This document shows, one piece after another, positions 9,839 to 20,683 of a stretch of 22,620 bases of DNA. This DNA comes from Hemicentrotus pulcherrimus. Taxonomy: Eukaryota; Echinodermata; Echinoidea; Camarodonta; Strongylocentrotidae. The notes below the pieces were generated by a model. That model saw only the letters and a list, made by a program, of their open reading frames with translations. It did not search any database and had not been told where the DNA came from. The stretch spans positions 40,745-63,364 of the forward strand of contig BEXV01002465.1 in assembly GCA_003118195.1 (NCBI GenBank), in the 5' to 3' direction. A program made the translations under genes and the position numbers. Position 1 is the stretch's first letter; every line of letters starts with the position of its first letter.

Positions 9839-10689
9839 GGTGGGACCTATGCAGAAGAAAATTGGCAGTTCTTTACTCTGTAGAAAATATCTTTTCATGT
9901 GATATTGGTTATGTGTGGTACTAACTATAGACTGATAATGGCCTTTTGGGGGCCCCTTTTTTATTGTGTCTGTCGGCCCCTTTGCAGCAGAAAATTTGTC
10001 TGGCATGGGCCATTCAGTACTTTGTGGCATTCATGCATTAAGTTGGCATTGGTTTGGAGTGGTAACTCGTTCGTTTGATCAAATGCATTTTTAGGGGCCC
10101 TTTAGGGGCGTCTGGCGGGCCCTTTGCAGCAGAAAATTTGTCTGGCATGATGATTTCCAAAGTCTGTAAGATTAGCCCAGGCATTCCAAACTGGTTTTGA
10201 GTGGTACCTCGCATATTTGATCTGGGTCAATGCTACGATAATGGGCATTTGGGCCGTGATAAGGGGGCGTCTGGCGGGCACATAACAGCAGAAAATTTGT
10301 CTGGGATGGGCCATTCAGCACTTTGTGGCATTCATGCATTAAGTTGGCATTGGTTTCGAGTGGTACCTCGTTCGTTTGATCAAATGCATTTTTAGGGGCC
10401 CTTTGGGGGCGTCTGGCGGGCCCTTTGCAGCAGAAAATTTGTCTGGCATGGGCCATTCAGTACTATGTGGCATGCATGCATTAAGTTGACATTGGTTTCA
10501 AGTGGTACCTCGTTCGTTTGATCAAATGCATTTTTGGGCCCCTTTTAACCGGCCCCAGGGGCCACATGCAGCAGAGGGGCCACGGCAGACATCCACTTTT
10601 GGTTATATTGGGTTTATTCCTAAATGTTTCAATACTCAGACATTGGTACCTCGTTCGTTTGATCAAAGTGCACTGGGCTGCCGGGCTAT
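9839..10689 (-). repeat. Right terminal inverted repeat
   Basis: This is the inverted copy of 203-1064, reading outward to ...GGGCTGCCGGGCTAT at 10689. The next base is N. It has the same internal subrepeats in inverse order. It lacks the 12-bp segment found near 1031-1042 in the left arm and carries scattered substitutions. The two arms are therefore independent sequences rather than one sequence folded back by an assembly error. Confidence 0.92.
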
Positions 10690-10690
10690 N
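10690..10690. other. Single N exactly at the end of the right TIR
   Basis: This is the only ambiguous base in the window. It sits immediately outside the last base that pairs with the left TIR. It may be an ambiguous call or a one-base gap placeholder where two contigs were joined. The sequence after it (AAATTTTGGGGG...) has no counterpart left of 203. Confidence 0.9.
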
Positions 10691-10765
10691 AAATTTTGGG
10701 GGTCAGGGGGCAGGGCGGGTGGGGGAGGGCAAGGCCCGCTCGGCCTCCCCCTAGATCCGCGTCTG
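10691..10765. mobile_element. Fragment of a hAT-like MITE end
   Basis: This GC-rich, C/G-skewed segment ends CCCCCTAGATCCGCGTCTG. Read on the minus strand it starts CAGACGCGGATCTAGGGGGA, which resembles the CAGTGGCGGATCCAGGGGG-type ends that I recall for hAT non-autonomous elements in many animals. Only one end is present. The other side is cut at the N. The assignment rests on the terminal motif only. Confidence 0.5.
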
Positions 10766-10768
10766 TAA

Positions 10769-10860
10769 ACAGTATCATGTACGTTATAGAAGAGGATTCA
10801 TAAGTCGAAGTTGCTAAATATAAGTATATAGATACACCACTGCAGGTGCATTGCACGCAA
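10769..10860 (+). repeat. Inverted repeat pair, left copy
   Basis: The reverse complement of this stretch aligns with 11640-11735. The best block is CACCACTGCAGGTGCATTGC (starting about 10835), which pairs with GCAATGCACCTGCTGTGGTG near 11646-11665 with one mismatch. Homology continues outward through ACTTCG and GATACTGT. The pair encloses about 780 bp without a gene and could be the arms of a degraded non-autonomous element or two copies of a dispersed repeat. Confidence 0.6.
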
Positions 10861-11639
10861 TTAACCTCATTAGAGTAGGGAGTTCGGATGTATGGTGACC
10901 ACTCTGACACCTCATTAAGCAAGCTACTGGCTACTAAAACCTGGCAGGTTTTTTTATCATTCAGACAATGACGTGGTATGCTATCGCTAACAAGTTTCCG
11001 GAATACGACAGTCTCGGTTCAAGGTATGAACATAATGAATGTCGACTAATTATTTGGTGTTTTTTTTTTTTCATTTCATGAATCACGTGATGTCCACGGG
11101 CAAAGTAAAATTTTGACATTTTTGTAACTACTATCTGATCCTGAACTTTATATAAAAGGATGTTTTAACAAAAAATAAAAGTAAGGAAATTGAAAGCAAT
11201 CGAAAGCCAGAAGGACAATTGGGTGGTATACTCATAAGTTAAGCCGGAACTAAATCCAGACTAATCAAAATGTTAATTCACACTTCTAAGGAATGCTAGG
11301 TTTTATCTCCCTCCTTCAATATTCATGACACAGATAATCAAAGAGAATTCGTTGAAATTCAGTTCATTCTCATATATATTTTTGTTCCCATTTCATAGCA
11401 AAATTAAGTTTTTGCACACTGTTCATTGCAGGATTCAAATAATCTGTACAAGGTAAATGAGTTGACAACAGGCACTCCATAAAAGTGTGAACTAAGTTAA
11501 ACCAGGCTTAACTAGTAGGCGCTATCGGAATACAGTAGTGACGGCCTAGTATCAGATGTAACGAACACCAAATTGTCATACAGATGTCAGGGGTGTATGC
11601 TGCGTACGAGAGGTCGTTATCTGTCTATTGTCACGCTAG

Positions 11640-11735
11640 TTGTGTGCAATGCACCTGCTGTGGTGTATATATATATATATATATATATAGCTACTTCGGT
11701 ATAAATCATCTTCTAACGACGATACACGATACTGT
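11640..11735 (-). repeat. Inverted repeat pair, right copy
   Basis: This is the partner of 10769-10860. The TATCTATATACTTATATTTA segment implied by the left copy is replaced here by a (TA)12 tract, so the microsatellite expanded inside this copy. Confidence 0.6.
11666..11689. repeat. (TA)12 microsatellite
   Basis: Twelve uninterrupted TA units lie inside the right copy of the inverted repeat pair. They are non-coding. Confidence 0.95.
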
Positions 11736-12690
11736 ATGCCACCTGTTTCGATCATGCGTGCCTTCGAACGAAGAACTAATTTTGAAATGTCACATATCTC
11801 CCGATAACTTATAGGCTAACAATAATGTTTGTAACTGCGCGCTGCGGTCAATGAACAGTAAACAGCCCCCATCTATTATGTACTGTAAACAATAAAAGAC
11901 ATGATTCACATTTGTTTAAACTAATTCATTCATTTCCCCCAAATTACCTCCCTCATCAACATAGGAACAATCGTGCATTGATATAGTAATAGTTTACATC
12001 CTCGGCTGAATGGAAGAAGAAGGGGATAAGACTGAGATACAAAATATGATCAGCACATCCTACTTCCGTCAAAGTAACTGGGTTTATACAGACGTGTATC
12101 AATAAGATATGATTAGTATTTACGTCTGGGGATCGACCTTAAACCATCCGAAATACGTGACTCGGTTTCCAACCGCGGTCCGCCTGTTGCCGAAAACAGA
12201 GAGTTGACCCGAATAGCCCAACTCACATATTCAAAATATTATCAAGTTAACGAAAAATATTTGCGTATGGCCATTGGTGCGTAGGTCCAATAAGGTGTTA
12301 TTTTTTTCGAATGCACTTTATGTCCGGCTTTATTACATAGGAAATTCGATTGTGAGATGATAGGAATTATCGAGGGTAGAAACCGTTAGAAACTAAATAT
12401 CGTAAGCCACATTTTGAATTAAGACCGCGATAGCAATACAAAAAGGAATGTGTTTGAAATTCGGTATAAATCATGTTGTTAACGGTCTGAAATGTTGTTT
12501 GCTTATTTTAACAAATAATTTTACTACATCATCATGAGATACAGAATGAAATATGTGTTGTCATGATAATAATATTTCGAGGCAAATCCTGACATACAAA
12601 ATCACATCTTTAGAATACGATCGCAAAGATTTATTGTGAGATATCGTACTCAAGGATTATTCCAATACCCTAATGCATTGCTTATACAAA
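11736..12690. other. Gene-free intergenic sequence
   Basis: This is AT-rich sequence without a convincing open frame, splice-flanked coding segment, RNA gene or repeat that I can support on either strand. Confidence 0.45.
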
Positions 12691-12893
12691 ATGGCCCGAA
12701 TTCACAAAGGAGGTTTGTCGACAAACCTTGGTTTATGTACGTCATTATGACTCGTTTTGACACGTTTTGACAAACCTAGGTTTGTGTTTCTATTGTATTT
12801 ACAACTTAGGTTTGTCAAAACGCGTCAAAACGGGTCTTATGACGTACATAAACCTAGGTTTGTCGACAAACCTCCTTTGTGAATTCGGGCCAT
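12691..12893. mobile_element. 203-bp foldback MITE
   Basis: The arms begin ATGGCCCGAATTCACAAAGG and end CCTTTGTGAATTCGGGCCAT. Pairing continues through GAGGTTTGTCGACAAACC, the TTATGTACGTCAT segment and CGTTTTGAC for most of about 95 bp per arm, with a short loop near 12788-12799. It is non-coding, although an open frame crosses it. I cannot see a clear target-site duplication, so the superfamily is not assigned. Confidence 0.85.
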
Positions 12894-15841
12894 CGTGTTC
12901 AGAAATTCAGATTAAAGTCATTGTCAAGTCCATTTATCTCGAAAGGTGACCGAGAAGGCTATTGAAATTGCCTCGGGTTGATTTTTCTTGAAAGTCTTTG
13001 GGATCGTTACTAGATTACACATTTTACACTACACATCACTCATCGATAATTAATGCATATCGCCTTGAGTAGATACCACACTCCATAGAACTTAATTAAA
13101 ATCCCTATATCAATCAGAGTAGAACTATCCACAGTATGGTGTTATAAATAACACCGTCATTGTAATTGAAATTAACGGTGACAAGAAGATATATAACAAA
13201 AATAGCCATTAATCTTTAGACCAAAATTGCGTAGTAAGAATGTTGACTAATTCATACCATGAATAACCATTGCATTGAGGTTTTTTTTTAAATCCAGTAG
13301 TGTCAAATTTTAGTCAAAATTTTATCTGAGGTTTGAAGACCATTATTTTACCATCTTCCCGATATGCAATTTCAGGCATCACATCTCTATAATTATAGAG
13401 GGGCAACTGCTACATCGAACAACGACTTACTGATCAAATCAATTATAGGTTCAGCTATAATACTGTATATATCCTAACAATTAATGCGACTTCAGTTAGC
13501 CTTCTAGTGGCATTGGCATGATGTTATATTTTGATAATCAAGCTAGCCATTGGCTTGTAAAATTTATGAGTTTCCTGTATGGCCTAAAGGTTTAAAAATA
13601 TAATCGCAGCGTAAACTATCAGTATTATCAATAATCAATTTAAGATTTTACCCACTACCTTTACTCAATTCGAAATATCTTGCATCGATCATATTTTGTG
13701 TTTATGAAAGTAAATTTTGCCAAAATATATATATAATGATTTTAGGTATTTGTGGTAGAGTTGTCAAAGATAATTTACCTATCATGGTCCCAAAAAGGAC
13801 ACGATTGTTCCTATTTCATAATTGTTAAATGTTAATTCTTAGGAATACCTTCGAACTAATTACTGTCTGCCACTTGTCTATCTGTCACTTTCATTGTGAC
13901 GACATACACGTACTGCCTGAGAATATCTTCATTAAATCGACAAGTATGAACATTAATTGTCAGAACTGCATCCAGTGTGAGAGACTTTGCACGTTTACCT
14001 TAGAAATAATCTTAAATGATAACCATAAATTCATGTCATAGACCAAAAATAGCACAATATCACGATAATGCCTAAATTTAAATTCTAAAACAGCATAAAA
14101 GACCGAGTCGACCATGTCAAATAACGAAACGGTGATGAAAATATTGTTTCATGAAATTTCAATATTCACTATCGGGTCCGGGTAATTTATCTGCATAATG
14201 AAAACAGGATATTCATGCTACGGTTATCGTATTCAATCGCGTTCATTCCTTTCCTAGAGATAACAGCTTGTTGACAAATGATACTTCATAACAATGCCAC
14301 AAAGCCGTTGTTCTATGTGCTACAAAAATCATGAAAGTCAAACGAACAAAGTATTATAATCTTCTCTTGCACAACTGCGTTTTAAAAGACATTTTACCAC
14401 AAAATGCGTACTTTGTTTTAAAAAGAAGCATGAATTAAGTACATAACAAGCGTTTTAATGACATATTTGCCTTATTAAACAGTTATTAAACAATATGTGT
14501 AGCACCATGCGATAATCATTTGTGCATCGTGTTATAGTAATCCATGAAAACTTGTTCTTAAGAGTAGCTAGAATAATAAATCCCTGTATCATATAATAAC
14601 ATGTCTGTACAAACTGGAAGCTGAAAATAAAGAGCCATCCATATCACATGTACACGTTTACAAAGAGATTGGTTAACCTGGCTCCGAAGACAAGCGGTAT
14701 GGCGCATGTTGCTTCGTCGGGCAAACTTGAATGGAAGAATTTGATGAAAATAATGTCTATACGTCTTGGACATCTCGTTTACATGCAATATATTTTAAAA
14801 GCCTCTTTATCAAATGATGCTTATCGTCTTCCCCTATCGTTTATAGGTTTGTGAGCTATAAAGCTAAACCCAACACTGCTCCGCTAGAAATGATTTGTTC
14901 ATTAGCGCTCGATGTGGATAAGGAGGTAAAGCGAGGATTGCGGATTCCCTCTTTATCTTACTTATCAACAATTAGTTTCCGTGTTGTTAGGAATGACAAG
15001 CCATAATGTTTGTCCTACCTAGCAATAACTAATTTTTGCAATATGCATTCTGACAATTGAAATACAATTACTGGTAACAGGTGAATGAAATCATTTTTGA
15101 ACGTGGCGCTTAACACAGACTTATGCAATGATTTGATTACATTACGAAAGTGGTATATTATTCATTACTTTTAAACAGATGAATTTAAACAAAAGTCGAA
15201 ATTGGATTGGAATCCCAAACTTTCCTAGTATGCTGTATAATGAATCACATACAAACACCATAAGACACCGTAACTGCGTTAAAAAAAAAGGACGAGAATA
15301 TCACCACTTTATTCACATATCGTGAGCTACATATGATGCTATGTAGGGCAATCCATTTAAGAGCGTTTAAACCAGAGCCATTGTTAAAACAACCGTTTAG
15401 TGCATGCTTATATTGGCGGGTTTATTCGAGTCGATTAGACTCGTCTCTTACTATGTCAATTGAATGTATATGGAAGCCACATACGTACGCTTATTCAATG
15501 TTTACTTTGTCGGACAAACAGTAAATAGACCTTGCCAATCGCAGACAGACCCTTACAATTCGACACAAGTATTTCCGAAACCGAGGCCTTACTTCTATTG
15601 TACTGGGGGACATTTGAGTCTTGTTCATATGTTTGTTTACAACCTCACGTGTATAGATTATGGAATGCGAGTAAATTAGACGAAAAATGATTCCAATATT
15701 CAGAGAGTATTTCTTTCGTGTAAAGAGATAAATCCGCCACTATAGAGCTTAAACGCTTAGAGGCTGTTGAGAGTACAATAAATGTCGCTATTTTATCCTA
15801 AAGAGATATTACACAAAAGTAGCTGCGATTGAGTCCAGAAA
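12894..15841. other. Gene-free intergenic sequence, including the 3' side of the GPCR gene
   Basis: I find no supportable exon or RNA gene here. A perfect 16-bp palindrome (CTCTATAATTATAGAG) lies at 13385-13400. The part nearest 15841 should hold the GPCR 3' UTR, read on the minus strand. Confidence 0.45.
15421..15426 (-). promoter_or_regulatory. Candidate polyadenylation signal of the GPCR gene
   Basis: TTTATT on the plus strand reads AATAAA on the minus strand, about 416 nt past the GPCR stop codon. A second AATAAA on the same strand lies at 15308-15313. Hexamer presence alone is weak evidence in AT-rich DNA. Confidence 0.3.
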
Positions 15842-17329
15842 TCATACGTGCGTTGCCGATATTTCATTGAGGTTGTCTTTACCTTTGCTGTTGCCGTTCA
15901 ATTTGTCAAGGTGCACTGAATTGTATTTGATCCCGTCCCTTTCTGTTCTACAATTCTGATGACTTTTGTCTCCATTTTCCTGCGGTTCCTCGTCGTGACT
16001 ATCTTCAGCAATGACGTGAAGCTCTGGAGGAATTATAGAATGTCGCGCTTGATTGGGGTTAAAGGAATGACGTCGTACAGGTAACTTATTGTTAGTTGTT
16101 GCATAATAATTTCGACGACCGGGGTAAAGTCCACAACAGCAATATGAGAGCATTTTACGATACGCTGGCCCGAAATCCTTATTAAAGAAAGGATAAATAA
16201 TGGGATTGAGCATGCAGTTTACGTACCCAAGCCAGACGAGGGTGCCGTGCAAGGCTTGTGGGATGACACAATTGCAGAAGACACGCGCAATGGCAAGTAT
16301 GAAAAAGGGTAACCAGCAGATGACAAACGCGCCCATGATGATACCCAGAGTTTTCGATGCTTTGCGCTCCAGCTTCACTGAGATCTTATTCTTATTAGAC
16401 GCGAGAGAATTTCTCGACGCGCTCCGAACGTAGTCCGTGAAGCGAGCGATGGAAGATTTCCGCCGGAGTTCTTTGGAAGGATCCGACATCGAATCGCTTT
16501 CGCTTGAAATACTGCCTGATCTATCAGCAGACATCCCTCTGGTAAATAATCCGGGTGTGCTTGGCCGCCTCTGAAGTTCTCTTTTTTCCAACTCACCAGC
16601 TGCACGATAAATCTTATAGTACACCACAACCATGATCAGCAGGGGAACATAGAAAGCTGTTAATGTTGAGTAGATGGTGTAAATAGGATCTTGGGAAAGT
16701 AAACAATCGTTCGCAAAGTGTTCATTTTCAAAAATGAAAAGAGGCGAGAAGGAGATGAAAGCACTAATACACCACACACCAACGACCAGACCGAGCATCA
16801 GTTTGGTCGTTCGATGCCTGGCATAACGAAAAGGTCTTGAAATGGCAAAGTAACGGTCGACAGAAATTGCACAGAGATCCATTATAGACGCTGTGCAGCA
16901 CATCACATCAAAACATATAAACATATCACAAAGAGGTTGGCTAAATATCCACTGTCCACTAAGATCGTACGATGCTGCGAGAGGCATGACAAGGACTGCG
17001 ACGAGGATATCGGCCACGGCGAGATTAATGATCAAGATATTCGGAGGGCTCCTGAGCTTCCTTTCCATACACACCGATGCTAATACAAGCAGATTGCCTA
17101 GAATAGTTGCCACTATGATTGTGGAATATACGGCGATTATGCCCACAGCAACCAGAGGGCTGAATATGATATAAACTCCTTTAGATTCCGTTTCATTTCC
17201 ACTCGAGTTTGTCCAATACTCCCAAGATAATGATTCCGTATTTGTTTGGTAAGTAGCACTACCATAATAAGGTTCACCAACCGCGGAAGCCGTCGATGTG
17301 GTTTCACTTGTCATTCCGTCAGAAGCCAT
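15842..17329 (-). CDS. Serotonin-type (5-HT7/5-HT1-like) G protein-coupled receptor
   Basis: This is a single-exon 495-aa class A amine receptor of the plasma membrane. The N-terminus has two N-glycosylation sequons (N41, N45). Seven membrane segments follow. Diagnostic residues are N79 (1.50), D107 (2.50), W127 in loop 1, C134 (3.25) paired with C209 in loop 2, the amine-binding D141 (3.32), DRY at 158-160, and W186 (4.50). S221/T222 (5.42/5.43), P229, CWLPFF (338-343), W366 and Y369 (7.40/7.43) and NPIIY (375-379) complete the set. Loop 3 is about 78 aa, with basic phosphorylation-type sites (RRPST, RRKSS). The tail has a CCC cluster (397-399) suited to palmitoylation. VMCCTASIM in segment 3, CLLSQD in loop 2 and YTIYST in segment 5 are closest to 5-HT7 as I remember it, with 5-HT1 next. 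A5.46 instead of serine disfavours dopamine and octopamine receptors. The start context is GAACTGCTATGG. Ligand and G protein are inferred. Confidence 0.93.
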   Translation of the reverse strand: MASDGMTSETTSTASAVGEPYYGSATYQTNTESLSWEYWTNSSGNETESKGVYIIFSPLVAVGIIAVYSTIIVATILGNLLVLASVCMERKLRSPPNILIINLAVADILVAVLVMPLAASYDLSGQWIFSQPLCDMFICFDVMCCTASIMDLCAISVDRYFAISRPFRYARHRTTKLMLGLVVGVWCISAFISFSPLFIFENEHFANDCLLSQDPIYTIYSTLTAFYVPLLIMVVVYYKIYRAAGELEKRELQRRPSTPGLFTRGMSADRSGSISSESDSMSDPSKELRRKSSIARFTDYVRSASRNSLASNKNKISVKLERKASKTLGIIMGAFVICWLPFFILAIARVFCNCVIPQALHGTLVWLGYVNCMLNPIIYPFFNKDFGPAYRKMLSYCCCGLYPGRRNYYATTNNKLPVRRHSFNPNQARHSIIPPELHVIAEDSHDEEPQENGDKSHQNCRTERDGIKYNSVHLDKLNGNSKGKDNLNEISATHV

Positions 17330-19242
17330 AGCAGTTCATATTTCATGTTCACACCATTTCCTTCATTTTCACCCCCTCGTCTCCATATGAGAGCAACATT
17401 CAAGATATGTTCACGTCCACTGAATCATGTTACTGTTCAGCACGAGGAAATAATTAAGAACATTCCGAGAGTGAATGGGATGTCGAACATAACACCGCCG
17501 TCCTTTCACACTAAATGACAGCGTCCGAAATCCACCCATAGATACCGATTAAACCCAACGCGTGCACTGTGCGCTCTGTGCGTAATAATGATCAGTTAGA
17601 CTTTCTTCGATGTACGCTCTGCGTTTAATGATGGTCCGCCTGACTTTCTCCCTGGTCCACGGAACAAGCTCTAATTTTAAGTTGACCATCAATGATCGAT
17701 ATCTCCTTACGAGGCGAGATTCGCTACGGTAATCACAAATAATAGAAGACGAGAAAGTCTGCCGTTTCATTCTGTTGCCTCGTCGCCAAACAAAACCTTC
17801 AACCCTAGATTATCAATGCATCGTGGCTTTGTTCCCATTCCCTTATCTTGTGCTATTTCTGACAGAGCACAAAGGCATACAGAATTACTGTTGAATTAAG
17901 TATCAGAACGCAGACAACAACATATGTCTTGACAATCGAAGAGGTAGAAGTGTTCTTTTCATTTCATAGATTTGTTGCTCTGTGTTGAACTAATCCCCTT
18001 TTGTTGGCCATCGACTATCTCTCATTAGGATTACATAACTTCGACTCTTGACTACCACTTTCGAAGAAAATTTCTTGACTTTTTCGTCTTCTCTCTATCT
18101 CCCTATATATCTCATTGTATTAGATTAAAAACATGAATTCTTCGGAATGAAAATGCTTAACTTCAATTAATAGTAATTGCCCAAGCTTGGCGAAGAGTCC
18201 TATTTAACTAGTTGTGCGCCATTAATGATTTAGAGAAGATTATGTGAGGCTCTTGGATAGTATTGCATTTTTAACGAAAGTCTTCTCTGAAGAAAAAAAT
18301 GCGAAAGATTAAAAGGTTCGGTGTCCGACAATTTCAAGTAAAAAGTTTGCAGATCCATATAAAGGGAAATAATTATAAGACAAATATTTACATTTGAAAA
18401 CAAATTGTTCGCAACGGCGCTCGTGAACTTGATCAGACAAAAGTTGGTATAATAATGAAATTACCAGGGTAGCCACATCAGTATATAATCATGTCACTTC
18501 TGCTTTTCCTACGAGCTCCGCTTTTGATATTACCCCTATAGCACTGCCAGTTACCCATTTGACACACCTGGGTGGCGAGCGGCAAGTGTGGGCCAATTTC
18601 ATTTTTCCAAGGATAAGAAGACCGGGCAAGAGCACTCACTAATACACACCAGTGCTTCCACAATGCTCGCAACATTCATAAAAGTGAAAAATACACACCG
18701 GCGTGTATGTTATAATATTACTTGTTTTTATTTTTTAAAAATTATTTACTTGTTTCCTCCTCATGTCGCAGTAAAAATGGGAATTATACTTCTAGGACGA
18801 CAACTTTACAAAGCTATCAACAAAAAGTGAGCTGGAGATGAAGAAGATTAATAGCCTCCGTTAGATACCCTGACTCACAGGATAGCCTGTCTTTCTTCTG
18901 TCTTCCACAACATTTACTCTATTTTATGATACAGGGCAAACAATATGGCACCTGCATCTGTAATAAACAGTCTGTGATAGGAACTCAAACGGTTGTCTGA
19001 TACCTAAGTCTGTCTATTTATGACTCCTCTCTCATTCGTTATCATGGTAATAATCCAACTTAACGCCAGGCTGGGTCTCGTTAAAACACGTTATATCTGC
19101 CTAGTTATATCACGTTATGTCACGTTTAATCATATCGGAGTTCTTTATATCACGGTGCATGATAATTATAATTGCGCAGGGGATCCCGTTAATGTCTTTG
19201 CTGTCACACGTAAGGCAACACGCTCCGCTCGGAAAACGAAAA

Positions 19243-19276
19243 CCCACACCCACACCCACACCCACACCCACACCCA
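19243..19276. repeat. (CCCACA)n hexanucleotide repeat
   Basis: There are five full CCCACA units plus a partial CCCA. Open frames crossing it on both strands (Pro-Thr and Gly-Val runs) come from the repeat alone and are not genes. Confidence 0.95.
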
Positions 19277-19653
19277 TACCCCCAGGCGTACCGATGAAGA
19301 AAAATCGACAAAGTGTTCCGAGCTCCGGTGTTGGTGAAGAGCTGGATAAAAGAGACACCAAACATTGTAAGACAATACTGACAATACTGATAAGAATTAA
19401 ACGTTTTTGTTTAGCGCATAACACGTCGGCATAATGGCATATAATATAAATGCATATAAAGATGTATATATATTCATCATTTTCCATTTGCTAGGAACAA
19501 TAATAATGAAGGAGAGAAAAGCTTGACGATTATTTATACAAACATGGGTTAGAACAGAGGTTGGTAAAGTGTCAAGATGGAGGAGAGGGCAAGCCTTTTT
19601 CGAAAGCATAATCCAGATAATGAAACCAATTTGTTTGTATGTTTTGGGATTGT

Positions 19654-19669
19654 GGGGGGGGGGGGGGGG
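19654..19669. repeat. Poly-G tract (16 G)
   Basis: This is an uninterrupted homopolymer of 16 G. Its length is likely to be variable or uncertain in the assembly. Confidence 0.9.
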
Positions 19670-20683
19670 CTCCTCAGAGTGTCTAAGTCCCTGGTAATAT
19701 TCTGTATTAAATAGCAGTAATACGGTACAATGTTATCAATTCGTCACATAATTTCTTTTCAAACTTTCAGGTTTGGGTCACAATTATCATCCATTTCCAA
19801 ATCCTTTTCTTGGTCTTGCCGACATAACAAATTATAATTCTACTTATCTTTGTATAAAATTCGAATCTTACCTGCTTACTTCCATACTGAATTTGACGAT
19901 CTCTCTACTGAACTCAATATTTTGCCCCAAAAATATTTTTTAAATGTGAAGTTATTTTCCTCGTTTTCACTTGATGTCCTGTAAAAGGTTGATTTTATTA
20001 AATGACTAAACGGTATTTTTGTTAATTAAAATGCCTTACGCAAACATTTGTACTTTTTACACAAGGAACAACATTTAGTTCCGAGAAAATCCAAAGAAAA
20101 CAAAATATTTGTAATGATGTACTAGCTATTTCACCCAATAATTTCGTAACTTAATTTTAGCTCACATGCGTGCAATTATCAAATTAGCAGATGTGATTTT
20201 CGTGATGATTTGTCTTGTTCAACACATAACGTAGTAATCTTGAACAAAGGTGGGGTATGAGCTCGAAAGTAGGAAGAGTCAATAACCTGATAGCTCTCTT
20301 TTGCAGAATAATGAGTTGTTTGAGTTTTTTCCTTCCTCCCTTTTTTTTTAAAGTATGCGGTCAATATCTTTGACCAAATTTTAACCTTATAAACCCATCT
20401 GACTACGTCAAACTTTAAAGATTTAGTTATATCTCTCTTCATTTTGTTCTGTTCTGAAAACGGAAATCAGAGGGGTATATCATAATTTAGTGTTGTTTTC
20501 TACAGATCTGAATTAGAAGGTCGAAAAGTAGCTAGTTTAAGAATCACGTAATTCAATATTATTCAGCGGTAATATACTCCGCAATTCGGAGACATCTTTC
20601 ATCCTTATTTCATTATCTTAACCATTACACCTGGTTTTAATTGAATTGATGGCACTAAAAGCCCGATCGGAAAGCTTAGTTAA

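Larger units (their letters stand above)
203..10689 (+). mobile_element. Large TIR DNA transposon (~10.5 kb) carrying one spliced gene
   Basis: The ends at 203-1064 and 9839-10689 are inverted copies of each other at about 98% identity. They enclose one plus-strand multi-exon gene (1916-8407) with no second gene. Long near-identical TIRs, tandem subrepeats inside them and a single large intact nucleic-acid-enzyme-like gene together indicate an autonomous or recently autonomous cut-and-paste element. Expanded repeat-rich TIRs recall foldback elements such as Drosophila FB/Galileo and the sea urchin TU elements, but I recognise no shared sequence. The protein is not a transposase family I can name. 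The target-site duplication is unreadable because position 10690 is an N and unrelated repeat sequence follows. That the enclosed gene mobilises the element is inference. An alternative is a non-transposase host-like gene caught between two inverted repeat copies. Confidence 0.8.
17330..20679. other. 5' flank of the GPCR gene, no other gene seen
   Basis: The stretch next to 17330 should contain the GPCR 5' UTR and promoter on the minus strand, but I see no core promoter element I would defend. The rest is AT-rich intergenic DNA with simple repeats at 19243-19276 and 19654-19669. Short open frames here have no recognisable domains. Confidence 0.45.

Noticed and set aside
203..10689. Inverted repeats as a fold-back assembly artefact
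   Set aside because: The arms differ by about 17 substitutions and a 12-bp indel, and the interior is single-copy with a long gene, so they are two real sequences.
13385..13400. 16-bp perfect palindrome CTCTATAATTATAGAG
   Set aside because: It is short, AT-rich and isolated, with no nearby gene or repeat to give it meaning.
14558..14854. Pair of overlapping open frames on opposite strands in the GPCR downstream region
   Set aside because: They are short, without a domain or splice-supported extension, and expected by chance.
19020..19487. Overlapping open frames across the CCCACA repeat on both strands
   Set aside because: Their length comes from a hexanucleotide repeat free of stop codons. 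The encoded runs are low-complexity only.
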